The position numbers and the translations under genes are program-made. This document shows, one piece after another, positions 11,873 through 22,600 of a DNA stretch of 37,606 nucleotides; positions within the stretch are counted from its first letter, which is position 1, and the number at the start of each line of letters is the position of its first letter. This stretch comes from Lobulomyces angularis. Its lineage: Eukaryota > Chytridiomycota > Chytridiomycetes > Lobulomycetales > Lobulomycetaceae. The stretch spans positions 1 to 37,606 of the forward strand of contig JADHYX010000194.1 of NCBI GenBank assembly GCA_027604685.1, given 5' to 3'. The notes below the pieces were generated by a model. It was not told where the DNA came from, ran no database searches, and worked only from the letters and a program-made list of their open reading frames with translations.

Positions 11873-13446
11873 ATGTTATCAACTACAGCATTAAACATTT
11901 CTACAATAGCTACTAAAAATCCAATTAATTCTAACAAAATAGGAACTCCAATTCAATATACAATACCACCTGGCCTTCCTGAACTGTTGAAAAGCCTTAA
12001 TAAGGAAATCCTAAGAGAACAACCAAAAAATATTTATCAGTTTTGCTCAAACTATTTTAACCAAAAATTAAACAATAAAAAATGTAAAGGATAACTTTTA
12101 ACAAATCTACTGTATCATATCACATTCCATTTTTTTTTTTTAATTTTTTGAAAATACTTTAAAATTCTTTTGATAGTTTATATATTTTTAAATTTACTAA
12201 TTTTTTCCATAGTTTCAAACGAACAGCCACTTGTTAAGTTCGCATTGACACAAGCAGTAACCGAAAATAATGACAGCAACACGGTTTCAAATCAAAACAA
12301 CCAAGAAGCAAATCATTCTAAAGATGAAAGAATGGATGAAGATGAACAAAATAATGAAACAGAGGAAGAAAAAGAAAATGAAGAAGGTGGCCAAGACGAA
12401 CATGAAGACGATGATGATGATGATGACGATTATGAAGAAATGCCTCCAATACCTCAAAGTGGAAATCATAACAGAAATAGACGAACTTCTGTTTCAGCAG
12501 AATCCATGGCACCAACTTCAGGCGAAGCTTATGTAAAAGTTGTCATTCCAAAAACCGAGGAACAAAAACAAAGGATTGAGACTAGCATTAAAAACAACTT
12601 TTTATTCAAAAGTTTGGACGAGGAACAATATATGGATGTTGTTGACGCAATGGCTGAAAAAAAAGTGATGCCAGGTGAAGACGTAATCAAGCAAGGTGGA
12701 GTGGGAGATTTCTTTTATGTTGCTGAAACGGGTGCTTTCGATGTTTTTGTGAGCAGAAACGGTATTTGTTTTTTTTCATCAAAAACTTTTAACTTCTTGA
12801 GTTTAGGACAGCCTCCTGTAAAAGTATTTGCTTATGGTGCTGGTGGATCTTTTGGTGAATTAGCTTTAATGTACAATGCTCCAAGAGCTGCAACGGTAAC
12901 ATGCACTGAAGAATCTATTATGTGGGCATTAGATAGAGTAACATTTCGTAGAATACTGATGGAAAATACATCTAGAAAGCGCAGAATGTATGAAAATTTT
13001 TTGGAAGAAGTCGCAATTCTAGCTAGTTTAGAACCATATGAAAGACAAAAGATTGCAGATGCATTAGAAAGCATTAGTTTCAATGATGAAGAAATTATAA
13101 TTAAGCAAGGTGATGTCGGTGATAATTTCTACATTATTGAACAAGGAGAATGCAGGGTTATCCAAATAGACGAAAATGGTGTTGAACATGAGTTACCAGG
13201 GTTGAAGAAAGGCGATTACTTTGGTGGTAAGCTGAACTTTTTTTGTTTATGTGCTTTAATGTTTTTAATTTAGAATTGGCTTTATTGACAAACAATCCCA
13301 GAAAAGCAACCATTGTAGCAAAAGGACGGGTAAAACTTGCAACATTAGGAAAAAAAGCTTTTGTTAGGTTATTAGGCCCAGTAGTGGACATATTGAAGAG
13401 AAACGTAACAAATTACCACACATTCGTTAAAATCAGTTTGGATTAA
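11873..13446 (+). CDS. cAMP-dependent protein kinase regulatory subunit
   Basis: Four exons: 11873-12083, 12213-12761, 12807-13226, 13274-13446; 450 residues. It holds the PKA catalytic subunit inactive until cAMP binds. In order: an RII-type dimerisation/docking helix pair (about residues 31-66, with REQPKNIYQFCSNYF); an acidic linker with a seven-Asp run (about 136-142); the inhibitor site RRTSVSAES with Ser162, a phosphorylatable type-II-like site as in fungal Bcy1/Cgs1; cyclic-nucleotide domain A with FGELALMYNAPRAATV; and domain B with FGELALLTNNPRKATI, ending LLGPVVDILKRN. Both phosphate-binding cassettes keep their Glu and Arg. Domain B has PRKAT where animals have PRAAT; the same position is Gln in yeast Bcy1. 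The second intron is 45 nt with no in-frame stop. Confidence 0.96.
12762..12806 (+). other. 45-nt frame-neutral intron in PKA-R
   Basis: Begins GTATTT and ends TTTAG. Its length is a multiple of three and it carries no stop codon in frame, so an unspliced message would still encode a full protein with 15 extra residues early in cyclic-nucleotide domain A. Splicing restores the expected SRNGQPPVKVFAYG junction. Confidence 0.75.
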
Positions 13447-13721
13447 AGCAATTGAAGATGTTTCTCAATTAAAAAAAAACCTCCATAATTCATTTGAACA
13501 AAACAAAAGTAGTTTTTTAAATATAGATTATTTCCTTTAGGTTTTCTTTTCAATTAGATATTCAAATTATTTAAAAATAATTAATAATGTTTAATATTAG
13601 AATAATAGGATTTTGTAAGTTTTCCATTCAACAAAGTTTTAAAAATGCTATAAATATTGTATTATTGTTATATCCAAATAATTATTTCTAAATTAAAAAA
13701 ATTGTATGACTATAAATCTCT
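13447..13721. other. Convergent 3' region of PKA-R and RPL10
   Basis: A 275-bp AT-rich gap between the stop codons of the PKA-R and RPL10 genes. It should hold both 3' UTRs. No open frame or RNA gene is recognised. Confidence 0.6.
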
Positions 13722-14603
13722 CTACTCCTTACTAGCACGCGCTGTTCTAGTCATCCAGTTCTGTAGCGGACCTTTTTCAGCCAAATATTTAACATAACAT
13801 CCATCTGGTTGCAATCTACCGGCTTCACGCTCTGCAATATATTGTTCACGAGTAAGTTTTGTAAACCCCCATTTATTGGAAACAATAATCTTTTGTCTAC
13901 CTGCAAATTTATACTTAGCACGTCGTAATGCTTCTATAACAACAGCTTTATTATTGTCTCTAGTTCGAATAGAAATTAAAACTTGACCAATGTTAACACG
14001 GGCAACTAAACCATTTGGTTTCCCAAAAGCTCCTCTCATTCCTGTTTGAAGCCTATTGATTTATAAAATTTATCTCTCTCAAAAAAGATTAAATAAAACT
14101 ACCTATCAGCTCCCGCGCAACTCAGCATTTTATTGATACGTAAAACATGGTAAGGGTGAACTCTAATTCTCATGTGGAAAGAATCTTTTCCTGAAGTTTT
14201 GGTAATATATTTATTGGCACAAATACGCGCTGCTTCTAAAGCTTCGGAAGAATATTGTTGTAATTCGTCGGAAAGTAAATGAATTGTGAGAGGAAATTCA
14301 TCTACATCAGCCTTTTTACGACCCAAGTCATAAATTCTGATTTTGGCATCTAAAAAATTGTAACAACAAATTTAATTCTTGCATAAATGTTGAAGTCATG
14401 TATATGGAGTGAAAAAATAAGAAGTGGGCAAACATGTAAAAAACTATTGTTTGAATTATTTTAACCTGGAACACCACGACAGAATCGAGACTTTGGGTAA
14501 GGTTTATTCTTACAATAACTAAAAGAAAAAAAAAAATGAATTCAATTAATATCTAAGTTTGTTCGATTTGATACCGATAACAACGAGATGGACGACGACC
14601 CAT
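13722..14603 (-). CDS. RPL10: 60S ribosomal protein L10 (uL16)
   Basis: Four exons: 14603-14575, 14518-14466, 14349-14103, 14052-13722; 219 residues (human 214). uL16 is one of the last proteins added to the cytoplasmic 60S subunit and helps shape the peptidyl-transferase and tRNA sites. The match is unmistakable: [92 protein letters not shown] and [16 protein letters not shown]. The C-terminal tail after the conserved core differs from animals (ends TRTARASKE). The second intron (14350-14465, 116 nt) is long for this window; I found no snoRNA C/D boxes in it. Confidence 0.98.
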
Positions 14604-15002
14604 AAAAAAAAACTTTTCTAAATTTGAAAAAAAAATTAAAATTTTTAGTTGTCTCAAAAGTTAGCTTTTCCAAAGGGTATTTAATGCTACAATACGCATC
14701 GCTGTAAGAGCTCAACAAAAGAATGCTCTTTCAACAGATTTCAAAAAATTTAATGATGTTTTTTTATGTTGGATACCAACTACTTGTGGCGTGGATATGA
14801 GGCACAATGATAAATTGCAACTTCTACTATATCCAAATGCTTAATCAGAACTAATAATCAGAACTGAAATTACGAATTGTAAATCTTTTAATTGTTTTTC
14901 AAAAATTATTTCTAAAAAAAAATAAAATTAAACTAGCGTTAATAACATCAAATAGCCAATATAAAAAAAAGAAAGATACAGGTTCCTTTTATCAAAAACA
15001 AT
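14604..15002. other. RPL10 upstream region
   Basis: A 399-bp gap between two minus-strand genes. It should contain the RPL10 promoter and the eIF5A 3' UTR. The part nearest RPL10 is somewhat less AT-rich. I looked for snoRNA boxes (RTGATGA and CTGA) and found only partial matches; no element is called. Confidence 0.5.
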
Positions 15003-15806
15003 CTATTGCTTTGGAGCATCTTTATAACCTAAATAACAGTAATGCTTAATAAGAAATGACAGCAAAGTTCAATAAAATTACCTAGACACATTTCTTCACC
15101 CATTGAAGCTACAACAGTAATAATTAAATCTTTTCCTTCGTCAAATTCGGCTTGGATTTTATTGCCAATTTCACCGTCAGGTAATTTGACATCTTCTTTA
15201 GTACCACCATCAGCAGTCATCAAATTTAAGAAACCATCATCAATATCAAGAAGAGTATATTCAGTACGTTTAACGTGAGGAACTTCCATATTATGGGTAG
15301 AAGGAGAAATATCTTCAAGTTTTTTACCAGTAAAAATCTAGTTATTATGGTAAGAAAAAAAAGTACTTGATTCAACTTACATCGATTGCAACCAAGTGAA
15401 CCTTTGCATGACCGTGTTTACCTGTTTTGGAGGTTGACATATCAACAATTTTACAAGGACGACCTTTAATTACGACATGGCCACCTTTTCTTAAAGCGGA
15501 ACACTACAAAAATAAAGTATAAATGTTACTAGTAAAAAAAAACAATATACTTGTAATGGGTAAACAAGAGAGGCTCCAGCATCAGTGGTTTCAAAAACTT
15601 CATCTAAATGTGCATCTTTATCTTCACTCTAAAAAAGAAGTCGTTAATTTTGAAAAAAAGGTAATTTTGAAAATAATAGTTATTGTGTTAATGCAGCTGG
15701 TTGAAATCATTCAAAGTAACAGTAAATAATAAAAATATTTGTATTGTCATTATTATGTGTGATTTCAATAGTTATGTGTAGTTTTTTTAGAAAAACCTTA
15801 TACCAT
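15003..15806 (-). CDS. Translation factor eIF5A (hypusine-containing)
   Basis: Core exons: 15628-15551, 15503-15381, 15337-15082, 15028-15003. The proposed first coding exon is just the ATG at 15806-15804, directly followed by GTATAAGG and a 175-nt intron; this gives [19 protein letters not shown] and a total of 161 residues (human 154, yeast 157). eIF5A relieves ribosome stalling, especially at polyproline, and aids termination. Seen: [20 protein letters not shown], then [19 protein letters not shown] with the lysine to be converted to hypusine (Lys56 in this model), and [17 protein letters not shown]. The C-terminal OB-fold follows, ending YKDAPKQ. The body is certain; the one-codon first exon is inferred because no in-frame ATG exists between the first acceptor and the conserved region. 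Confidence 0.93.
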
Positions 15807-15965
15807 TTTTTAATTTTTTTTTTTTTTTTTAATTTTTGTACCACAAAAAAGTATTCTCAATTTATTGAAAAAGAAAGGTTGTTTCAGTTCTTTTCATAGA
15901 AACTTAATGTTGCAATTGTTATAAAACCCGCGAATATCTAAGAATTTTGCAATTACGATTTTAGT
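15807..15965. other. Short gap between eIF5A start and WDR83 stop
   Basis: A 159-bp region with a T run (about 15817-15831) immediately upstream of the proposed eIF5A ATG. It must contain the eIF5A promoter and the WDR83 3' UTR, so both are very compact. Confidence 0.5.
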
Positions 15966-17292
15966 TTAACAACTAAATACTTTTATTGTTGAATCTGAAC
16001 TACCAGATATAATTAAATCCTTTGTAGGATGATATACAACACTTTCAACTACTTTTTTATGTGCATGAAAACTCTCTATTAAATTTCCTTCTGCCAGATC
16101 CCAAACAAATATACTCCCTAATAACATGAGTTTTTTTATTCGTAGAAATAAACATTACATTACCATCTTCACTGCCACTAATAACATGAGAATCAGCAGA
16201 ATTTAAACAGCTTGATATTTTATAAGAGCCATTGATATGCCCTGAATAACTGAAATTTGAAATTGAGGACAAAAAATTTACCACTGAAATTTTTTTACCT
16301 GTTCAGAACTTCCCCAGATTCCTTATCCAAAAGCTGTATAGTAGAATCTAAAGTTGAGGCTAATACACACTGTCCATCACCAGAAAAGGTTGCACTAGTT
16401 ACTGGGTCTTAATAACAATCGTAATGAGAAAAAAAAAATTAAGGTAAAATTTTTTTTTTTGTATTAAAGCTTACGACCAAGATTATCTTCGATCATTTTA
16501 CCTTGCCGTAAATCGTAAATTCTGACAAAATTGCTAAAAATAATGGTTCATAAGTTTTATAACATTCAATCTAACTAATACTCGATTGAGCCAGCTAAAA
16601 TTTCTGTATCTGACAAATCAACTGAAGAAACATCATCTTTAGAGTCTGAAATAATCTGAATTGGTAATCTGTTTTGTGACCTGAAAAAGTAAAATCAAGT
16701 TAGTTAGAAAATAACAAAGTTACCGGCAATCCCACAATCGTATCGTTGCATCATAACTTCCGGAACATATCACAGATCCATCCTTGTTTAAAGCACAAGA
16801 AGAAACCCGTTGATCATGGCCCGAAAATCTTTTTATTATTTGTCCCTAAAAGTTTAATGAAACAAGAATAAACACGAGATCTTAATTTAAGTAATACTGA
16901 TTTAACATCCCACAAAAAAATTGATCTGTCACTAGATGCTGAGCAAAATTTAGAATTATCAAAAGAAACATCAATATCATTGATATCCTTTCCATGACCT
17001 ACCATACAAATTGTCAATTATTTTTTAACTTTGTTACCTTTAAATGTTTTTAAGCACATTCCCTTTAATAAAAATGAATTAAAATTGTGGATTGCGTTAG
17101 CATACTGTTTTCCAGTTCCCTAATTACGTTAAAACTAGTGTTAGTTACCAAATTAAACAATATTCTCTACTAACAAATTTTGATTGTTCTATCGCTAGAA
17201 CCGGATAATAAATAATCTCCACCGGTATTAAATCTTAAACTGTGTATAGATCCTGTATGGCCATCTAAATCTTTCAAATATTTAAATGTCAT
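15966..17292 (-). CDS. WD40-repeat protein WDR83/MORG1 family
   Basis: Ten exons: 17292-17175, 17119-17106, 17062-17038, 16998-16898, 16845-16724, 16680-16582, 16533-16475, 16407-16299, 16249-16164, 16117-15966; 294 residues (human WDR83 315). Seven WD40 blades can be read, and the best are specific to this family: LDGHTGSIHSLRFNTGGDYL, GSIDNFVRIYDLRQGKM, SGDGQCVLASTLDSTIQLLD and YSGHINGSYKISS. WDR83 is a scaffold found in the spliceosome and in MAPK assemblies in animals; the fungal role is less clear. The second exon is only 14 nt and all nine introns are 39-67 nt. The start codon lies 79 bp from the start of the divergent next gene. Confidence 0.9.
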
Positions 17293-17371
17293 CGTGAATA
17301 AAAGTAACAATTTATATTTTTAAAACTAAAATTTTTTTTTTTTAGGTAAAGTAAAATTTTAGAAAGCTATT
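17293..17371. promoter_or_regulatory. 79-bp bidirectional promoter region
   Basis: The entire space between the divergent start codons of WDR83 (-) and the unknown gene at 17372 (+). It is nearly all A and T, with a 14-base T run. Both promoters and both 5' UTRs must share it or extend into the coding regions. No CCAAT or TATA-like box of conviction is seen. Confidence 0.5.
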
Positions 17372-19259
17372 ATGAATTGGACTAGCGAAACGTAAAATTT
17401 TTGAAACGAATAATTATTAATTTTTTAAAATTTTGCAGTAAAAGAGGAAAAGGAAAGATCAAATTTCAAAAAGTTTAATTATATAAAATTCTTGAATTTC
17501 TGTTAACAATTTTCTATTTCATATAAAGCAAAAAGAATTTTTTCGAAAACAAAAATTTAAAGAACAGTATACATTTTCAGAAAATAGTAATAGAGGCAGG
17601 TCCTCCAAATCTCCAAAGCAAAATTTTTACAATAGTATGGATATTGTTAATTTAATGAGCAGGGTATCAGAGGTTCCGCAGGTATAATAAATTATTTCAT
17701 CCAATTTTTTTAAATATAATTAAAAACTACCTATCTAATTAAAAGGAGGAAAACGACTTTAAAGAAATGGGGCAAGAGCTGTTTGATGGCAAGGGAGGAA
17801 AATCTGAGCACAAAATACTCTTTACTTCTGGTGGCGAAATAGCTCCATCCACTTTAACAGAAGTTGAATCCAACGATGGTAATTTATAGGAACTTTACTA
17901 TAACTTGATTTTAATAGATGAGTTTTCAGCATCTAATGGCCCAGTAAATGAGTGAGTTAAGCTATTACATTTAATTTTTGCTTTTTATATCATTGAATCT
18001 TTTTAGAATAGTTTTACACGATAGCTCACATAATCTGGACAATGATAGTGAAGATTTGATGGAATTGGATTCCCTAAAGCCCATGGCTTTATTAGATGAA
18101 AATAACAGTGACGGTATCTAACCAAAATAGTGTTCTAATTTATAAAGGAAATTTACGTGGTTGGAAAGATTTTTTTAATATTGGTGATTCCACATCAACA
18201 AATATCGAAGAAGTTAGTATAAATTTTGAATCATTCGCTGGCTGTGACGGTAAAACGGAGGAAGAGAATTCTAGTTTTTTGGTAAAGGAAGAAATTCAAT
18301 CTTTAGATGATGTCAAATCTTTTGCATCTTCATTTATTAGTAAATTTGGCGTTATTGAGAATTGTGATGGAAATTTTGAGAATGAAAAAATTTCACTTAA
18401 TCCTGCTGAAACAATTTCTATTAAAGATTCTAAAAGTGAATTTGCCTCAAATGCAGAATATATGGGAAATAATGATAGATATCTATTGCACGTATTATTG
18501 GAATGTATTTAAAAATTCGTAAAAAATTTTTTTTAGAAAATTAATAATTTGGAAAAGGAAAATATCGAAAAAACTTTTGAAATTACTCACTTAAAGTCTG
18601 ATATAAAAAAATGTTTTCAGTTTATAGATAATATTGAAAAGCGATTGAATGAGGAATTATATCATTCAAAGAAATGCAAGAATTGTTTGCAAATTGTTTT
18701 AAGTAAACCTGCATCACTTACTGATCACAACAACTCCTTTTATGAAAATTTTAATTTGAATGTTCACAAAAACATTCCGAATCACAGTAATGCGTCGGTT
18801 GCAAAAGACTGCACTGAAAGGGTACTGAAACTCTCAGTTAATAATTCTCGTTTGAAAGTCACGGATTATTTTGATTGGAACTTTTGCAACAGCAATGATT
18901 TAATTTTTTCATTCAATAAATGCCGTTTCAGTGGACACATTGATGAAATTTTTTTAGGTTACGTTTTATATCAACCGAAGGCATATGATTCTATTTACAA
19001 ATGGCTAAAAATTCTTAAATTTTCATTAGAAGAATTTAAAAAAAAGGATATTGTCAATAAAAAATTGTTGAAACTCTTTGTAAAGGAATTGCTCGAAATT
19101 TTCAATTCAAAAGTTAGTATAAATTTAGACGGGAAAATGTTAATTGATTTAAAAGATAATCAAAAATTTAAGAATGAAGTGAGTGATGAATACTGTGCAA
19201 ATTTGAATTGTGTGCAGCACTTGTCTGCTATTACAGAAAATGCTGCTTTGACTGAATAA
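17372..19259 (+). CDS. Unknown protein with Cys-pair and coiled segments
   Basis: Eight exons: 17372-17391, 17439-17472, 17529-17681, 17746-17878, 17918-17951, 18007-18113, 18148-18491, 18537-19259; 515 residues with all phases consistent. I do not recognise it. Residues 1-50 are strongly basic (KRGKGKIKF, KEFFRKQKFKEQ), residues 50-165 are acidic and Ser-rich, and the middle is low complexity. The C-terminal 240 residues look folded: a charged helix with a KKCKNC Cys pair and then a hydrophobic region (CRFSGHIDEIFLGYVLYQP, YKWLKILKFSLEEF, LLKLFVKELLEIF). The 34-nt intron at 18114-18147 is needed to avoid a stop. The sixth splice junction is therefore the weakest part of the model. Confidence 0.65.
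18114..18147 (+). other. 34-nt intron
   Basis: GTATCTAACC at the 5' end and TATAAAG at the 3' end. Reading through gives a stop within two codons; removing exactly 34 nt joins two long open frames. It is one of the shortest introns in the window and has a CTAAC motif only four bases after the donor. Confidence 0.6.
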
Positions 19260-19666
19260 GGCTTTTCCAAGTGATCTAAATTCCATTTTTTATGAAACAT
19301 TTAAAAATTAACTTTTTTTTTTGTTTTTGTATGTTGCTTGTTAAGGCAAAAAATTTATACTTTTTTTTTTTTTTTATCGTTTTCCTTTTCTTTTTCTTTT
19401 AAAATATTTATGTTAACGGAATACATTTTTAATTATTTTTAATATCGACTTCACAAAAAGTTACATTCTAATATAGTAAAGTTTCTTAACTACTCTCAAT
19501 TTGAAACTTGATGAATGGTAAAAAAAAAGGAAATATTATTGGAGTCAAAATTTAATAAAAAGATTTATTTACAAAAAAGTTTAAAAAAAGAGGGAACTGA
19601 TATTTAAAATTAGAAAAAAGTCAAAAAGAAAAAAGGAAAGAGTAAAAAAGTACAGAAAAAAAATAA
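19260..19666. other. Convergent 3' region
   Basis: A 407-bp gap between the stop codons of the unknown plus-strand gene and the SYCP2-like minus-strand gene. It is made of T-rich then A-rich runs, consistent with two 3' UTRs. No gene seen. Confidence 0.6.
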
Positions 19667-22600
19667 TTAAAAAGAAAAAAGTTGATCAACAAAGTTATGT
19701 ACATCACCTTTATCACAATTTAAATTTTGAAACAATTTTTTTTCAGTTTTACTTGTTAAATTGATTCTACTTAAATGGTGAAAAAATTTATCGACTTCCA
19801 GCTGATTCATGGTACCTCTTAATTTCTCGAAAAAATTTATTCTGCAAAGGTTATTGAAAAAATTAGTTGTTAATAAATAATTTCTTACAATTCGATTTCA
19901 TATTCTTTAATAACATCATTTACAATATTCGACAACGAACTCTTTACAATATCAATATGTTTCTCACAATTACTTATATCTTCTTCCAATTTTAACTCAA
20001 ATATCTACAAAGTTCCAACTATTATTGTAAAAACTAAAAATAATTTACCTTTCCCAAAGAAATGAATATACACTGTAAATCTTGGTTCTTCAATCCCTGT
20101 TCTTTTAACGATGTATCAGATTCTTGTCTATTTCTAATTTCATTTTTTTCATTAAAGAAGTTGAAATTTTTTTTTTCCTTTGTAGTTTTAAGTTCTTTTA
20201 AAGGGGAGTAACCTTCTTTGGCTTTATCTTCCATATACAAAGTTTGGAATTGATTTTCAAAATTCCTTCCGTTGTTAGATTCACCGTTGGCTTTATGTAA
20301 AGTCTCAGAAAAAGTGAAGGAATCTAAAAAAAAAATTAATACTGTTCACTGTCATTCATTATACTCTCAGAGAGTCTCGGAAAAATATTTGGTGAATTTT
20401 TGCATTCAAATGTTGGTGAAATCTGTAAAGGTTGCTGTTGTAAAAAAAAACCGTAATAAAAAATTTGTTAGTTTTTACAATGTATCGTACTTTAAATTTG
20501 TCCAGTTTCTCGTTCTCTTTATTAAAATTTAAATTTTCGATAAAGCTATCAGAAAAAATATTTTTAATTTTTTTCTCATTTTTCTTTTTAAATCTTGTTT
20601 TTTGTAGCAGCTTTGAAAGATTATCTAAAATAATCATATTGTCCTCTTCGTCAGAGAACGATTCATCTTCAACTTCATTTATTAATGTTTCTTGATTATC
20701 CAGATGCCAATCGTACTGAATATGATCATCAATTTTACGTTTTCCTAATACACTTAAAATTTACAAAAATTTAAATAGGAATTACGATCCAGAAAAGCCA
20801 TTTTATCGCTATTTCCAATGTTTTGAAGAGGGGAGCTTACGGTGAGGTTCTTGGGAGTACAATTTAATACAGATTCATTTCTTTCCGCAGCATTATATTG
20901 TTGTTTTTCCTTTTGAATCTGCAAGTATTTTTTTAATCTTCAATAATGTAATTAAATTTTTACTTTACCTTTTGAAAAGAACAAGATTCACTCGATGAAG
21001 TGACTTCGTTGTCTTTGGTTGGGAGCTTTAATCCTTCTTCAAAACCAGCTTTTAATTCTTTACTTCTGCGATTCGTTTTTTCTACAATTATTATATTAAA
21101 TAAAACATTAGATTTCAAGTTTAAATATTTTTAAGAGTAATGTTAACCAATATTTTGAAAATTCTCATCAATAACGGTTTTTTCTGTATAGACAGTATAA
21201 TTTTTGCTAGTTTCAGTGACGATGTCATCGCCAGTACCATCTTTTATTTTTTTTAGGAATGCAGTTTATAAAATAATACCTGCTACTTCCGTTTTCTTAT
21301 TGCAGGTTCTGATCTTTTTTTTTCCTTCAATTTTAGTGGTTACTGACTTTAATTCAATACTTTTGCATTTTTCTACCAAAACTAAGGAATGAATTTATTT
21401 TGCAGTTAAAAAAAACCTTCTTTATTATCGCCTTTTTTTAACTCATGAGGTTTCTTAACTGGTGATAATAAGGAAACTTCCTCATCTTTCGTTGATATTT
21501 AAGTAAGAAAATTGATAATGAAATGCATAAAATTTGGAATATACAAAATTAAAGTTACCTTTTTCTTTCTCGATTGAAATCATTTGCAAATCAATTGAAC
21601 CTTGCTGTTCGGCTTCATATATATAGTTAAAAAAAAACAAAGAAGCTGTTCAAAAACTTACCAGCGGCATTTGCTGTATCAGCTTTCACTTCTATACGTT
21701 TCATAAATTTAGCTCAATACATTTTAATACAACTTAAATTTTTACCAGTTTTATCACTGCCTTCAATTTTTTTTTCATCAAATGCTGAAGGTTTTTTGCC
21801 GTCCTTACCAACATTCTTTTTTTGTTTGGATTTAATTTTATCCATCATTTTGTTAATTCGATTTTCCGTGTTTTTATTTTTAGGCTTTGAATTGGGCAAA
21901 TCAATCTTTTTAGGCTGAATAGCGCTGTTTCCATCTTCGCCTCTATTCATACCAGAAACAGTTTTTTCCTCTTAAAACAATAGTAAATAGGTAATTAGCA
22001 TGAAGCAATTAAACCCACCTGACAACAAGGCTTCTGAAGTTTTTGGTTTTTTATGTTCCAATTTCCTATTATTAGATGCCGCAATTTGTTGTACAGCTTT
22101 CATAGCTAGGGAAAATTTAACATTTTTTTAGGTGATCCTTACCGGTGTGCATTGAAGTAGGTGCATCATTTTTCATTTTTAAAGGATCTTTTTTGTTAAG
22201 AGTTTTGTCGTTCTTAAGTTCTCTTTTTTTCTCGGTTTTTAATTGCACTTGAGAGTCATTAGAGGAATCATCCGAGCTGTTAGACTTGGCTATTAGTAAA
22301 AATAAATAAATTACAAAAAAAAAAAAGGGGGAGAAACCATCGCTATCTAAACTTTCCTTACGTGGGCGTCCTCTTTTACCTACTTTTTTATGGGAATTTA
22401 TTTTCGATACTTTCAATATTTTTTTTTTTTTTTTTTTTGGTTGGTTAAGGAATTCCCCAAAAGAGCTGGTGGAGTAATCTGACAACTCTGAATCAGAAGA
22501 AAATGCTGACGTTACTTTCTACAAAAAAAGTAATTATAGTTAATATGATGTGGATAAATAGGAGAGTCAAAATATCATACAGAAGTTTCTCCTTCGCTCA

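Noticed and set aside
12287..12515. Two antisense frames of His/Ile-rich protein over the PKA-R acidic linker
   Set aside because: They are shadows of the GAT/GAA repeats that encode the acidic stretch of PKA-R.
14604..15002. snoRNA in the RPL10 upstream region
   Set aside because: Only partial C-box and D-box matches at wrong spacing; ordinary AT-rich promoter sequence explains it.
13722..15806. Operon-like translation cluster (RPL10 and eIF5A)
   Set aside because: The two genes are on the same strand, but a 399-bp gap separates them and no shared regulatory element is seen; adjacency of two such genes can be chance.
20340..20363. Intron of about 19 nt or 26 nt at the end of exon 22 of the SYCP2-like gene
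   Set aside because: A donor at GTATAA (20364) gives a normal 41-nt intron with the correct phase, so no extreme intron is needed here.
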